DNA of 64,000 nt from Bradyrhizobium sp. B124 (GCF_038967635.1 NZ_CP152413.1:7010001-7074000); one strand, 5' to 3'; shown: positions 20,266 to 29,354, counted from the stretch's first letter. Numbers and translations are program-made. The notes: generated by a model not told the origin, from the letters alone.

Positions 20266-20528
20266 CTTGTAGCGCCGGAAGCGCGATCCCTCGCGCGCGG
20301 GTGGTCTTTAGACCAGTTTCCGCACCTGCGAAACCCCCAAAAATGCCCAATCAACTGCGATTCTGGGGGAAATTCCGTATTCGACCCATACCCGGCTGGG
20401 GTGCTCAGGACGCGGGGGGCCAACTGCCCAGTCCGTCTACGCTTTCGCTACGCTCAAGCTACGCCGGACACGCTTTGCCCCGCCGGTCCTGCGTGGCTGC
20501 GCCACGCGTAGCCCGTCAGGGCGAAGCG
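20266..20528. other. carB upstream region with extragenic palindromes
   Basis: No credible gene was found. The part from about 20430 to 20528 is built of GC-rich repeats (GCTACGCTCAAGCTACGCC, GTGGCTGCGCCAC and similar). These directly abut the CCA end of the tRNA-like gene. Confidence 0.5.
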
Positions 20529-20604
20529 TGGAGGCCCGGCCTGGAGTTGAACCAGGATAAACAGTGTTGCACCACTGCCGCGTCGACGCTTCCGCCACCG
20601 GGCC
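20529..20604 (-). tRNA. tRNA-Cys-like gene, anticodon GCA, atypical D-loop and 8-nt anticodon loop
   Basis: Read leftward, the 76 nt fold as follows. The acceptor stem is GGCCCGG/CCGGGCC (7 perfect pairs), followed by TG and a 3-bp D-stem GCG/CGC with a 10-nt loop. The anticodon stem is GCAGT/ACTGT and the variable loop TTAT. The T-arm is CCTGG-TTCAACT-CCAGG, then T73 and an encoded CCA. The anticodon loop GGTGCAAC is 8 nt and holds T33-GCA-A37. T73 with GCA is the cysteine identity set. The D-loop lacks the usual adjacent GG. It may be a functional variant tRNA, a specialised tRNA-like RNA or a decaying copy. Confidence 0.7.
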
Positions 20605-20681
20605 GAGTGGATCATTGCTGATTATTTCAGCGGCCGCTACGTTTACTTTTGGTTAACCCTAATATGTTGTTCAACCTCTGA

Positions 20682-21371
20682 TCAGTGGTGGGCCACGAAC
20701 GTCATCCGCCACGGATTGTGCCCGATGTTGCGCGGCGCGCGCGTGGCGTCAAAGCCCGCGGCGCCGAGCTTCGCGATCATCTCGTCCTCGCGGTAGCGCT
20801 GCAGCCCGATCCTGGTGCGCAGCTGCCGGTAATCGGACAGTGCGGTCGAGGCGAGCCCGACCAGGGCATCGCGCAGGAAGCCATGGGTCGCCGCGAAGCG
20901 CAGCAGCGCGATGACGTCCCTGGCCATGCCGACTTCGGGCCGCAGGATATCGCCGAGCACGAAACGGCCCGAGGGTTTCAGCAGGCGGTGGATCACGTCG
21001 AACGCGGAGTCGAGCTCCTGCGGCGTCATGTATTGCGCCACCGAGTTCATCACCACGAGGTCGATCGAATCCGCCGCCATGTTCTTCAGCTCATCGAGCG
21101 AGCGGACGCGGATCCTGGTGTCGTATGCGAAGCGCGCGACCAGGCGGCCGCGCACGCCGGGCGCCGGCTCCGCCAGATAGAGCTGGGCGCAGGCATTGGC
21201 GACCTTGGCCGCCGACAGCGCCTCACCGCAGGCATAGTCCAGCACCACGGCGTCGGGCGAGGTGATGTAGCCGATGATGTCGTTTGCGATGACCTGGAAA
21301 TGCAGGTCGCGGTGCAGTCGGCTGGCATAGATCGTATGCGTGGAATCGTAATAGTCGATCCATTCATCCAT
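20682..21371 (-). CDS. class I SAM-dependent methyltransferase
   Basis: A 229-residue methyltransferase. Motif I is VVLDYACGEALSAAKVA, an acidic residue follows in LYLAEPAPG, and the motif IV region is SIDLVVMNSVAQYM. The LLKPSGRFVLGDIL strand is typical of class I Rossmann enzymes. The start MDEWIDYYDSTHTIYAS at 21371 was chosen because the upstream in-frame extension lacks conserved character. The acceptor substrate is unknown. The gene ends 78 bp before the tRNA-Cys-like gene and is divergent from dps. Confidence 0.8.
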   Translation of the reverse strand: MDEWIDYYDSTHTIYASRLHRDLHFQVIANDIIGYITSPDAVVLDYACGEALSAAKVANACAQLYLAEPAPGVRGRLVARFAYDTRIRVRSLDELKNMAADSIDLVVMNSVAQYMTPQELDSAFDVIHRLLKPSGRFVLGDILRPEVGMARDVIALLRFAATHGFLRDALVGLASTALSDYRQLRTRIGLQRYREDEMIAKLGAAGFDATRAPRNIGHNPWRMTFVAHH

Positions 21372-21496
21372 CGCGTTTGGTATCCGGCAGAACGGGTTCC
21401 TGACTTCCAGGAACAGGTGGGCTGATGATGCGTTAGCGGTCCGGCGGCCAATGTTCAATGCGCCGAAATACGGGGTTCCTAACAGGAAGGTCCAAC

Positions 21497-22036
21497 GTGA
21501 GCAAAGCCAAGAGTGACGCTAAGACTGACAAGATATCGCCCGATCTCGACACGCCGAACGATCTCCCGCAAGCCGCGGTGGATACGATCTCGGCCTCGCT
21601 CAACACGCTTCTGGCGGACGCCTTCGCGCTCTACCTGAAGACCAAGAATTTTCACTGGCACGTCAGCGGCCGGCATTTCCATGATTACCATTTATTGCTG
21701 GACGAGCAGTCGGACGCGATCTTCGCGACCACCGACCAGCTCGCCGAGCGGGTACGCAAGCTCGGCGGTGCGACGCTGAGGTCGATCGGCGATATCGCCA
21801 AGCATCAGACCATCAAGGACAATGACGAGAACTTTGTCCCGCCGCGCGAAATGCTGCGCGAGTTGATGGAAGACAACAAGCACATGGCGGCAGCGATGCG
21901 CAAGGCGCACAAGCTCGCCGACGACCATGAGGATTCCGGCACCGCCGGCCTGCTCGAAACCTTCATCGACGAGACCGAGCGCCGCACCTGGTTCCTGTTC
22001 GAGGCAAGCCGCCAGGAAGGCAGCAACGCAGCCTGA
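21497..22036 (+). CDS. dps: Dps family DNA-binding ferritin-like protein
   Basis: A 179-residue mini-ferritin that stores iron and protects DNA from oxidation. The ferroxidase ligands align with characterised Dps proteins: His53 (FHWHV), His65, Asp69, Asp80 and Glu84 (DQLAERVRKLGG). The N-terminal 25 residues are Lys/Asp-rich and may contact DNA. GTG at 21497 is chosen because AGGAAGG lies 6 bases upstream. It is divergent from the methyltransferase with about 125 bp between. Regulation by peroxide or stationary phase is usual for the family but no operator is evident. Confidence 0.93.
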   Translation: MSKAKSDAKTDKISPDLDTPNDLPQAAVDTISASLNTLLADAFALYLKTKNFHWHVSGRHFHDYHLLLDEQSDAIFATTDQLAERVRKLGGATLRSIGDIAKHQTIKDNDENFVPPREMLRELMEDNKHMAAAMRKAHKLADDHEDSGTAGLLETFIDETERRTWFLFEASRQEGSNAA

Positions 22037-22039
22037 GTT

Positions 22040-22190
22040 TCACCCTCTCCCCTTGTGGGAGAGGGTGGCGCAATCGAGCGGAGCGAGATGAAGCCGGGTG
22101 AGGGGTCTCTATCCGCGGATGCAGACCCCTCATCCGTCGCGGGTTTCATCCGCGCCACCTTCTCCCACCTGGGGAGAAGGGAAGGGAGCA
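22040..22190. repeat. composite extragenic repeat
   Basis: Stems such as CCCTCTCCCCTTGTGGGAGAGGG and CCTTCTCCCACCTGGGGAGAAGG flank a GACCCCTC-type pair. It is related to the repeats at 6376-6521 and 35817-35955 and lies between the convergent dps and cupin genes. Confidence 0.6.
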
Positions 22191-22206
22191 GCGCTCGCTG
22201 GAAGCA

Positions 22207-22728
22207 TCACCGTCTCCACAGCCGCACCAGCGGCCCGTTCCTGCCCATCACCGGATCGGTCGTGGGGATCGCCACCAGCGGGATCGTCTTCAGCGCCCGG
22301 GCGTGGTTCTCCGGTGTCAGCCGTTGCAGGTCCATCGGCGGGCCCGGCGGATAGGCGCCGACCACGCTGAAGTCGCTGCTCGCCGACAGGCATTGATGCC
22401 CGGTGCCGGCCGGCAGGATCGCGACGTCGCCGGCCGCAATCTCGAGCGCGCGCCCGTGCTCGCCGCCGAACCGCACGCGCGCGCTGCCACGGGCGACGCC
22501 CAGTACCTCGTGCACGGTGGCGTGGTAATGCGCGAAGTCGTAGACGCCATTCCGCCACATCGCGCCCCAGCCATTGTCGCCGAACAGCTGCTCGATCGTG
22601 GCCTCGGGATTTTTGCCAACGTTGACCGCGGCCTTGTAGACCAGGAACGGCATCGGATTGTTCGGCACCAGGCCGTCGTCTTGAAAGACGAAGGTCTGGG
22701 GTTCGGCATCCTTACTCACCACCGGCAT
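22207..22728 (-). CDS. cupin domain-containing protein
   Basis: A 173-residue single-domain cupin resembling the YjlB group. Cupin motif 1 is around HYHATVHEVLGVARGSARVR (two His and a Glu as metal ligands), and motif 2 around GDVAILPAGTGHQCL with the last His ligand. The substrate is unknown. It precedes, by 62 bp, the stop of the upstream enolase-superfamily gene on the same strand. The two may be cotranscribed in one catabolic unit. Confidence 0.85.
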   Translation of the reverse strand: MPVVSKDAEPQTFVFQDDGLVPNNPMPFLVYKAAVNVGKNPEATIEQLFGDNGWGAMWRNGVYDFAHYHATVHEVLGVARGSARVRFGGEHGRALEIAAGDVAILPAGTGHQCLSASSDFSVVGAYPPGPPMDLQRLTPENHARALKTIPLVAIPTTDPVMGRNGPLVRLWRR

Positions 22729-22790
22729 GGCGGCTCTCCAGCGTTGCGAGGGGCGGTGATATCAAACCGTCGGTCCGGAAACCGTTCCCG

Positions 22791-23891
22791 CTAGATCTTG
22801 AACTTCAGCACCTCGTCCTTGAATTTGAGCCCATGCCCCGGCCGCTCCGGCGCGGTGATCATGCCATTGGCAATCTCCGGCGGATCGACCCAGAGGTCGT
22901 CGATCAGGGCCATGTTCTCGCACCAGATGCCGTTCGGGATAGACGCCAGCAAGTGCACATTGAGTTCGGGGAACAGATGCGGCGCGATGGTGATGCCGAA
23001 GGTGTCCGCGAGCGCCGCGATCTTGCGCAGGTCGGTCATGCCGCCGCGCATCGGGTCGGGCTGCAGGATCGGCAGGCACGGATTGAGGAAGAACGGCCGC
23101 AGATCGTAGCGCGTGAAATGCGTCTCGCCGCCGACGACGCGCATGTCGAGCGCCGCCGCGATGCGCTGATAGCCGGCGAAATCATCGGCCGGCACCGGCT
23201 CCTCCAGCCAGTAGATATCGTATTTCTCGAACTTGCGTCCCATCTCGATGGCGACATCGGCGCTCCAGCCCATGTTGACATCGATCATGATGTCGATGTC
23301 GAGCCCGAGCGCCTCGCGCATGCGGCGCACATTGTCGAGGTCCTGCGCAGGCGTGTGAACATGCGCGACCTGCATCTTGATCGCCTTGTAGCCCTGCTTG
23401 ACGAAATGCAGCGCTTTCTCGATCATCCCGTCGCCGCCGGCGCCGCGGAAGCAGCCCGAACCATAGATCGGGATTTCCGAGCGATAGTGCCCCCACAGCC
23501 GGTGCAGTGGCAGGCCGGCGCGTTTCCCCACCGCATCCCACAGCGCGATGTCGAGCGCCGACATCGCCATCGCGGCGATGCCGCCGCGGCCATAGGTCAT
23601 CGTCGCCGTCCACAGATCGCGCCAGATCGCCTCGATCGCGGTGGCATCCTTGTCGATCACGCGCGGGATGATGCACTCGTCGAGACAGGCCGCGATCGAC
23701 TGCATCGCCGGGCGGAACACGAACAGATAGCCCATGCCGGTGATGCCGCCGGACGTCTCGACGTCGCAGATCAGGATGTCGCGCGTCGCGCCCAGCGCTG
23801 CGCCCTTCAGCCAGCGATCGTCGGCCCAGGGCAGCCGCAGCATTGTGACGCGGATGTCGCGGATGGTCATGTCCGGATTGGTTGAGGTCAT
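22791..23891 (-). CDS. mandelate racemase/muconate lactonizing enzyme family protein (enolase superfamily)
   Basis: A 366-residue enzyme, probably an acid-sugar dehydratase or racemase. The N-terminal capping domain is followed by the barrel. Metal ligands are Asp204 (MIDVNMGW), Glu230 (WLEEPVP) and Glu256 (GGETHFT). The general base His305 (APHLFPE) is of the mandelate racemase type. The usual K-x-K base motif reads K172-M-Q174. The start could also be the ATG at 23867. It lies upstream of the cupin gene on the same strand. Substrate not assignable. Confidence 0.9.
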   Translation of the reverse strand: MTSTNPDMTIRDIRVTMLRLPWADDRWLKGAALGATRDILICDVETSGGITGMGYLFVFRPAMQSIAACLDECIIPRVIDKDATAIEAIWRDLWTATMTYGRGGIAAMAMSALDIALWDAVGKRAGLPLHRLWGHYRSEIPIYGSGCFRGAGGDGMIEKALHFVKQGYKAIKMQVAHVHTPAQDLDNVRRMREALGLDIDIMIDVNMGWSADVAIEMGRKFEKYDIYWLEEPVPADDFAGYQRIAAALDMRVVGGETHFTRYDLRPFFLNPCLPILQPDPMRGGMTDLRKIAALADTFGITIAPHLFPELNVHLLASIPNGIWCENMALIDDLWVDPPEIANGMITAPERPGHGLKFKDEVLKFKI

Positions 23892-24031
23892 CGGGCGTTT
23901 CCTTCCTTCCAGGCCGGATCATGTGGCCTGATCTCGGTCAGGGAAACTCAATCACAGAGCACTGCCGCCAATCCAGCGCGCTTCGTCATGCCTCCATTGC
24001 GCCAGGACCTTACGCCAAGACGCGATTGCCT

Positions 24032-24529
24032 TCAGGCGTTTTTGGGAAGCTCGAACACCATGCAGGTCGTGGTGGCGTGCGCGATCAGCTTGCCGTTCTG
24101 ATCGGTGATGCGGCCTTCGGCGGTCGCGGCGCGCCGGCCGGCATTGAGCACCCGGCCCTCGGTGCGGATCTTGCCGGTGTCCTGGCTCATGCCGCGGACG
24201 AAGGAGATCTTGAACTCCAGCGTGGTGTAGCCCGAACCCTTCGGCAATGTTGTCTGCACCGCGAGCGCCATTGCGGAATCGAGCAGAATCGCCACATAGC
24301 CGCCATGCACCGAGCCGATCGGGTTGTAGTGGCGCAGCCCGGGGATGCTGTGGATCACCACATGACCCGGCTCGGCGGTGCAGTCGAACGGCTCGACGTT
24401 CTCCATGATCGGCGGCTCCGGCAGGGTGCGGGCGAAGATGCCGCGCACGAAGTCGAGCCCCGGCATCGACGCCATCAGCTCGATCGAGGTCACGCCATAT
24501 GCGGGCTTTGGGGTGGCGCTATCGGTCAT
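24032..24529 (-). CDS. PaaI family thioesterase (hotdog fold)
   Basis: A 165-residue hotdog-fold acyl-CoA thioesterase. The signature NPIGSVHGGYVAILLDSAMA holds the HGG and catalytic acidic residue region. TTLEFKISFVRGM and a C-terminal TTTCMVF strand complete the fold. The start MTDSATPKPAYG at 24529 was preferred over a longer frame reaching 24640, which crosses a palindrome. It may hydrolyse aromatic or medium-chain acyl-CoA; the specific substrate is unknown. Confidence 0.9.
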   Translation of the reverse strand: MTDSATPKPAYGVTSIELMASMPGLDFVRGIFARTLPEPPIMENVEPFDCTAEPGHVVIHSIPGLRHYNPIGSVHGGYVAILLDSAMALAVQTTLPKGSGYTTLEFKISFVRGMSQDTGKIRTEGRVLNAGRRAATAEGRITDQNGKLIAHATTTCMVFELPKNA

Positions 24530-24614
24530 GTCGGGCAATCCTGCTGCTCGATGATCGTCATCATATGACGAGTAGCTTGGCAGAGACCGCTCACGCAAGG
24601 TGTGACAAAAGATC

Positions 24615-24640
24615 ATGCCCGGACCAGGTGGTCCGGGCAT
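24615..24640. terminator. hairpin after carA, possible terminator
   Basis: The 10-bp perfect stem ATGCCCGGAC/GTCCGGGCAT has a 6-base loop. Leftward it is followed by GATCTTTTGT, so it could end carA transcripts. A second REP-like stem (GCCGGGTCAAGCCCGGC) lies at 24665-24681. Confidence 0.5.
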
Positions 24641-24696
24641 CCAACTTTCTTTAAGGGATGGATTGCCGGGTCAAGCCCGGCAATGACGATCGAACT

Positions 24697-25890
24697 CTAG
24701 GCAGCGCTCTTCTTCTTCCGCATCAAATCGGCAAACCGCTGGAACAGATAGTGCGAGTCGCGCGGGCCGGGCGAGGCCTCGGGGTGGTACTGCACCGAGA
24801 ACACCGGCTTGCCCTCGAGCGCGATGCCGCAATTGGAGCCGTCGAACAGCGAGATATGGGTCTGGGTCGCGCCTTTGGGCAGCGTCGCCTGGTCCACCGC
24901 GAAGCCGTGGTTCATCGAGGTGATCTCGACCTTGCCGGTGGTCTCGTCCTTGACCGGATGGTTGGCGCCGTGATGGCCCTGGTGCATCTTCATGGTCTTG
25001 GCGCCGACGGCGAGGCCGAGCATCTGATGGCCGAGGCAGATGCCGAAGGTCGGCGTCCCCGAAGCGATCACCTTCTGGATGACCGGCACGGCATATTTGC
25101 CGGTCGCGGCGGGATCGCCGGGGCCGTTCGACAGGAACACGCCGTCCGGCTTCATCGCCAGGATATCCTCGGCCGCCGTCGTCGCCGGCACCACGGTCAC
25201 CTTGGCGCCGACACCGGCGAGCAGGCGCAGGATGTTGCGCTTGATGCCGTAGTCGATCGCAACCACGTTGAACTCCGGCGCGGTCTGCTGGCCAAAACCC
25301 TTGCCCCACTCCCAGGGGGTCTCATCCCAGGTGAAGCGCTGGCCGGAGGTGACCATCGGCACCAGGTCCATGCCCTCGAGGCCCGGCCATTCGCGGGCCT
25401 CTTCCTTCAGGCCGTGCAGGTCGAACTCGCCGTTCCTGGCGTGCGCGATCACGGCGTTGGGCATGCCCTTGGAGCGGATCAGCGCGGTCAGCGCCCTCGT
25501 GTCGATGCCGGAGAGGCCGATGATGCCGCGCGCCTTCAACCACTGATCGAGATGCTTGGTGGCGCGGTAGTTCGAGGGATCCGTGATCGCCGAGCGCAGG
25601 ATCACGCCGCGCGCGCCGGGTGTCGCGGCCATGTTCACCGTCTCGATGTCTTCCTCATTGGTGCCGACATTGCCGATATGCGGGAAGGTGAAGGTGATGA
25701 TCTGCCCGGCATAGGACGGATCGGTGAGGATCTCCTCATAGCCGGTCATCGCGGTGTTGAAGCAGACCTCGCCGACGGCGTGGCCTTCCGCGCCGAGACC
25801 GAAGCCTTCCAGCACGGTACCATCGGCGAGCACAAGGAGCGCGGTCGGTTTGTGGTCCGGCCAGGCGGGAGCGTTTTCGGGGGTTGTCAT
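24697..25890 (-). CDS. carA: carbamoyl-phosphate synthase small (glutaminase) subunit
   Basis: The 397-residue subunit delivers ammonia from glutamine to CarB. The N-terminal CarA domain ([18 protein letters not shown]) is followed by a class I glutamine amidotransferase domain. Its nucleophile Cys lies in [12 protein letters not shown] and the His/Glu pair in [10 protein letters not shown]. The ATG at 25890 ([10 protein letters not shown]) fits the family better than an upstream ATG at 25914. carB is on the same strand about 4.5 kb away, so the subunits are not in one operon. Confidence 0.97.
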   Translation of the reverse strand: MTTPENAPAWPDHKPTALLVLADGTVLEGFGLGAEGHAVGEVCFNTAMTGYEEILTDPSYAGQIITFTFPHIGNVGTNEEDIETVNMAATPGARGVILRSAITDPSNYRATKHLDQWLKARGIIGLSGIDTRALTALIRSKGMPNAVIAHARNGEFDLHGLKEEAREWPGLEGMDLVPMVTSGQRFTWDETPWEWGKGFGQQTAPEFNVVAIDYGIKRNILRLLAGVGAKVTVVPATTAAEDILAMKPDGVFLSNGPGDPAATGKYAVPVIQKVIASGTPTFGICLGHQMLGLAVGAKTMKMHQGHHGANHPVKDETTGKVEITSMNHGFAVDQATLPKGATQTHISLFDGSNCGIALEGKPVFSVQYHPEASPGPRDSHYLFQRFADLMRKKKSAA

Positions 25891-25966
25891 GAGCCCTTTA
25901 AATAGTCGCCGCACCCTGCGGCGTCAAAGCGAAAGGGCACGGATTCACACGGCAATACCCGCCGAT

Positions 25967-25994
25967 TTGACAGGCCTGAACGGCCTTTTAATCT
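25967..25994 (+). promoter_or_regulatory. candidate sigma-70-type promoter for the alpha/beta hydrolase
   Basis: TTGACA at 25967-25972 is separated by 16 bases from TAATCT (25989-25994), about 58 bp before the hydrolase start. The spacer holds an AGGCC-TGAAC-GGCCT inverted repeat that could be an operator. Confidence 0.45.
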
Positions 25995-26051
25995 AAAGTT
26001 CCTTGAAGCGGCCGTTTGCTTGCCGAAAATGACCCGGTCCGGAGCTCCCGC

Positions 26052-26753
26052 ATGGACAATACGATGCCGATCCTGCTCGTCCCGGGCCTCATCTGCTCAC
26101 CGCGGATCTTTGCCCCGGTCATCCCGGCGCTGTGGCGGTGCGGGCCGGTCACGGTCGCCAACCATGTCAGGGACGACAATATGGGCGCGATCGCCCGCCG
26201 GATCCTGGCCGAGGCACCGCCGCGCTTTGCGCTCGCCGGGCATTCGATGGGCGGCTACATCGCCTTCGAGATCATGCGCCAGGCGCCCGAGCGGGTGGCG
26301 AAACTGGCGCTGATGAGCACCCAGGCGAGGGCTGACACGCCGGAAGCAACCGCACGCCGCCGCGGCATGATCGAGCGTGCCAAAACCGGTCAGTACCGGA
26401 GCGTGGTCGACGAGCTGTTTCCGGGCCTCGTGCATCCGTCGCGGCAGGGCGATGCAAACCTGCGCCGAATCGTCGAGGACATGAGCGAGGATGTCGGCGC
26501 GGAAGCCTTCATCCGCCAGCAGAACGCGGTGCTCAGCCGGCCGGATTCGCGGCCGAGCATGGCCTGGATCAAGTGCCCGACCCTGGTGCTGACGTCGGAT
26601 ACCGACAACACCGTTCCGAACTTATTGTCGGACGAGATGGCCAATGGCATTCCCGGGGCAAAGCTCGTGGTGCTCGCCAATTGCGGTCACCTGCCGCAGC
26701 TGGAACAGCCGCAGGCCTGCGCGGACGCGCTGGTTGAGTGGTTGCGGAACTAG
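26052..26753 (+). CDS. alpha/beta hydrolase
   Basis: A 233-residue alpha/beta hydrolase. The oxyanion region is LLVPGLICSP, the nucleophile elbow AGHSMGGYIA, the acid in LTSDTDNTVP and the catalytic His in NCGHLPQLEQP. The domain order and length resemble small esterases and lactonases such as the EstA/MenH-like group. The start at 26052 (MDNTMPILLV) puts GGAGC about 6 bases upstream. It is divergent from carA and is followed at 58 bp by yqeY. Substrate unknown. Confidence 0.85.
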   Translation: MDNTMPILLVPGLICSPRIFAPVIPALWRCGPVTVANHVRDDNMGAIARRILAEAPPRFALAGHSMGGYIAFEIMRQAPERVAKLALMSTQARADTPEATARRRGMIERAKTGQYRSVVDELFPGLVHPSRQGDANLRRIVEDMSEDVGAEAFIRQQNAVLSRPDSRPSMAWIKCPTLVLTSDTDNTVPNLLSDEMANGIPGAKLVVLANCGHLPQLEQPQACADALVEWLRN

Positions 26754-26811
26754 GTTGTCCAGTCGCTGCAAACTGCCTACATGAGGGGATTGCCAGTTTA
26801 AGGACACCAGG

Positions 26812-27267
26812 ATGCTGCGCGACGATATCAACACTGCGGTCAAGGAAGCGATGAAGGCTAAGGATGAGCGCAAGCTCTCCACGCTGCGCATGGTCAATTC
26901 GACCATCAAGAACGCGGACATCGACGCGCGCGGGCAGGGCAAGCCGCCACTGTCCGATGCCGACCTTCTGAGCGTCCTGCAGAAGATGATCAAGCAGCGC
27001 CAGGAATCGGTCGAGCTCTACGACAAGGGCGGCCGCGCCGAGCTCGCCGCCCAGGAGCGCGAGGAGATCGCCGTGATCTCCGCCTACCTGCCGAAGCAGA
27101 TGTCCGATGACGACGTGAAGGCCGCGATCGCGGCTGTTATCGCCGAGACCAATGCGGCCGGCATCAAGGACATGGGCAAGGTGATCGGGGCGCTGAAGGC
27201 GAAATACGCCGGCCAGATGGATTTCGGCAAGGCCAGCGGCCTGGTGAAGGCGGCGCTCGCGGGATAG
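26812..27267 (+). CDS. GatB/YqeY domain-containing protein
   Basis: A 151-residue YqeY-type protein. It opens MLRDDINTAVKEAMKAKDER and has the signature RQGQGKPPLSD-like segment, SVLQKMIKQRQESVE and the C-terminal MGKVIGALKAKYAGQMDFG. The fold matches the tRNA-binding tail of GatB, so a link to tRNA amidation is often proposed but unproven. In many alphaproteobacteria it is next to dnaG; here dnaG is 24 kb away. AAGGACACCAGG precedes the ATG. Confidence 0.93.
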   Translation: MLRDDINTAVKEAMKAKDERKLSTLRMVNSTIKNADIDARGQGKPPLSDADLLSVLQKMIKQRQESVELYDKGGRAELAAQEREEIAVISAYLPKQMSDDDVKAAIAAVIAETNAAGIKDMGKVIGALKAKYAGQMDFGKASGLVKAALAG

Positions 27268-27282
27268 CGGCGGAGGCTTCCG

Positions 27283-27750
27283 ATGTTTCGTGTCGCGGCG
27301 GACAGCCTGGAAGCCTACCTCGCCTTTGATCCCGGCCGCACCGCGGATCTCGAACAACTGCATGCGGTGATGCGAAAGGCCGCGCCTTCGCTCAAGCGGC
27401 ACTTTCATGCGGGCACGCCGGCCGGTGAGGCCGGCATGCGCATGAACATGATCGGCTACGGTCAGTTTCGCTATGCGATCAAGTCCGGCAAGACGGCTGT
27501 CTGGCCGGTGATCGGGGTGGCGCTGCAGAAGAACTACATCAGCGTCTATGTCGCCGTGACCCGCGGCGGCAAGCCGCTGGTGTCCTGCTACGCCGGCAAG
27601 CTCGGCGAATTACGGGCGGGTGGCAACAATTTCAGTTTCGAGGCGTTTGTTGATCTGAAGGCGGCTGCCGTTGCGGCGCTGTTCGCCGAGGCCGCCGAGA
27701 TCTTCAAGGCGGATCAGGAGAACCCGGTCCGCTACATGCAGGGAAGCTGA
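27283..27750 (+). CDS. DUF1801 domain-containing protein
   Basis: A 155-residue protein with the YdhG/DUF1801-like pattern: an early ADLEQLHAVMRKAAPSL helix, then IGYGQFRYAIKSGKTAVW and KNYISVYVAVTRGGKPL. The molecular function of this family is unknown. It starts 15 bp after yqeY, so cotranscription is likely. Confidence 0.7.
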   Translation: MFRVAADSLEAYLAFDPGRTADLEQLHAVMRKAAPSLKRHFHAGTPAGEAGMRMNMIGYGQFRYAIKSGKTAVWPVIGVALQKNYISVYVAVTRGGKPLVSCYAGKLGELRAGGNNFSFEAFVDLKAAAVAALFAEAAEIFKADQENPVRYMQGS

Positions 27751-27833
27751 GATCGGCTTGCCGCAAAGGGGCACCAAGGCCCGGTGAAGGCGGCGCCCTC
27801 GAGGTGAGGTTCTGGAAAAACTGGAGACAGGCC

Positions 27834-29354
27834 ATGGCCGATCAGCAAGCTCCTTCCGGTCCGGATCTGACAGAAGGCGTGGCACTCGCCGAATTCCCGG
27901 GCAAGATGTTGCTCGGCCATGTCGGCGACGACGACGTGCTGCTGGTGCGTTCGGGGGCGGATATCTTCGCCATCGACGCGCATTGCAGCCATTATCATGG
28001 CCCGCTCGCCGACGGCCTAGTGGAGGGCGAGACCGTGCATTGCCCCTGGCATCACGCCTGTTTCGACATTCGCACCGGTGAAGCGACCGCGGCGCCCGCC
28101 TTCAACGCGCTCGCGGTCTGGAAGGTCGAGCGCGACGGCGATCGCATCATCGTGCGCGAGAAGCGCGAGCAGCCGAAGCCCCGCCTCAAGGGCCCGGTCG
28201 ATGCGCCCGGCAGGATCGTGATCGTCGGCGGAGGCGCGGCGGGCTTTGCCGCCGCCGAGATGCTGCGACGGCAGGACTATCGCGGCAGCATCGTCATGCT
28301 GAGCGGCGAGGCTACGCCGCCGGTGGATCGGCCGAACCTGTCGAAGGATTTTCTCGCCGGCAGCGCGCCGGAAGACTGGCTGCCGCTGAAGCCGGACAAT
28401 TTCTATGCCGACGCGGCGATCGATCTCAGGCTCAGGACCGAGGTCCAGTCGATCGACGCCGGCCGCCGCAACGTCGTGCTCGCCGGCGGCGAAACAATTC
28501 CCTATGACCGGCTGCTGCTGGCGACCGGCGCGGAGCCGGTGCGGCTGCCGATCCCGGGCGCGGACCAGCCCCACGTTCATGTGTTGCGCACCCTCGACGA
28601 TTGCCGGGCGATCATCGCTTCGGCCAGCGGAGCGCGCCGCGCGGTTGTGATCGGCGCAAGCTTCATCGGGCTCGAGGTTGCGGCCTCGTTGCGCGCGCGG
28701 GATATCGAAGTTCACGTGGTCGGGCTGGAACAGCGGCCGCTGGAGCGCGTGCTCGGGCCTGAGATGGGCGATTTCGTCCGCGCGCTGCACGAGGAGCATG
28801 GCGTCGTCTTCCACCTCGGCGACACCGTGACCGCGATCGACGGCAAGCGCGCGCGCCTGAAGAGCGGGCCGGTGCTCGATGCCGACCTCGTCGTGCTCGG
28901 TGTCGGCGTGAAGCCGCGGCTGGCGCTGGCGGAGGGAGCCGGGCTCGCGATCGATCGCGGCGTGACAGTGGACGCCTGTCTCGAGACCAGCGTCCCCGGC
29001 ATCTACGCGGCCGGCGATATCGCGCGCTGGCCCGATCCGCACAGCGGCGAGAACATCCGGGTCGAGCACTGGGTGGTGGCTGAGCGCCAGGGCCAGACCG
29101 CCGCGCGGAATATGCTTGGGCAGCGCGAGGTGTTCGATGCGGTGCCGTTCTTCTGGAGCCAGCATTACGACGTGCCGATCAACTATGTCGGCCACGCCGA
29201 GCAGTGGGACGAGATCGCGGTGAACGGCAGCATCGCCGGCAGGGATTGCATGCTCCGCTACAAGCGCGGCGGGCGCGTGCTCGCGGTCGCGTCGATCTAT
29301 CGCGACCGCGAAAGCCTTGAGGCCGAGATCACAATGGAGCGGGCGGCAGCCTGA
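27834..29354 (+). CDS. Rieske [2Fe-2S] and FAD/NAD(P)H-dependent oxidoreductase fusion
   Basis: A 506-residue ferredoxin reductase-like flavoprotein. An N-terminal Rieske domain carries ligands Cys51-x-His53 and Cys70-x2-His73 (CSHYHG and CPWHHACFD). The FAD motif VIVGGGAAGFAAAEML and the second Rossmann motif VVIGASFIGLEVAASL follow, then GIYAAGDIARWP. The layout matches AIF-like/rubredoxin or ferredoxin reductases that pass electrons to Rieske oxygenases. The start MADQQAPSG at 27834 was chosen over an upstream in-frame ATG. The partner oxygenase is not nearby. Confidence 0.9.
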   Translation: MADQQAPSGPDLTEGVALAEFPGKMLLGHVGDDDVLLVRSGADIFAIDAHCSHYHGPLADGLVEGETVHCPWHHACFDIRTGEATAAPAFNALAVWKVERDGDRIIVREKREQPKPRLKGPVDAPGRIVIVGGGAAGFAAAEMLRRQDYRGSIVMLSGEATPPVDRPNLSKDFLAGSAPEDWLPLKPDNFYADAAIDLRLRTEVQSIDAGRRNVVLAGGETIPYDRLLLATGAEPVRLPIPGADQPHVHVLRTLDDCRAIIASASGARRAVVIGASFIGLEVAASLRARDIEVHVVGLEQRPLERVLGPEMGDFVRALHEEHGVVFHLGDTVTAIDGKRARLKSGPVLDADLVVLGVGVKPRLALAEGAGLAIDRGVTVDACLETSVPGIYAAGDIARWPDPHSGENIRVEHWVVAERQGQTAARNMLGQREVFDAVPFFWSQHYDVPINYVGHAEQWDEIAVNGSIAGRDCMLRYKRGGRVLAVASIYRDRESLEAEITMERAAA

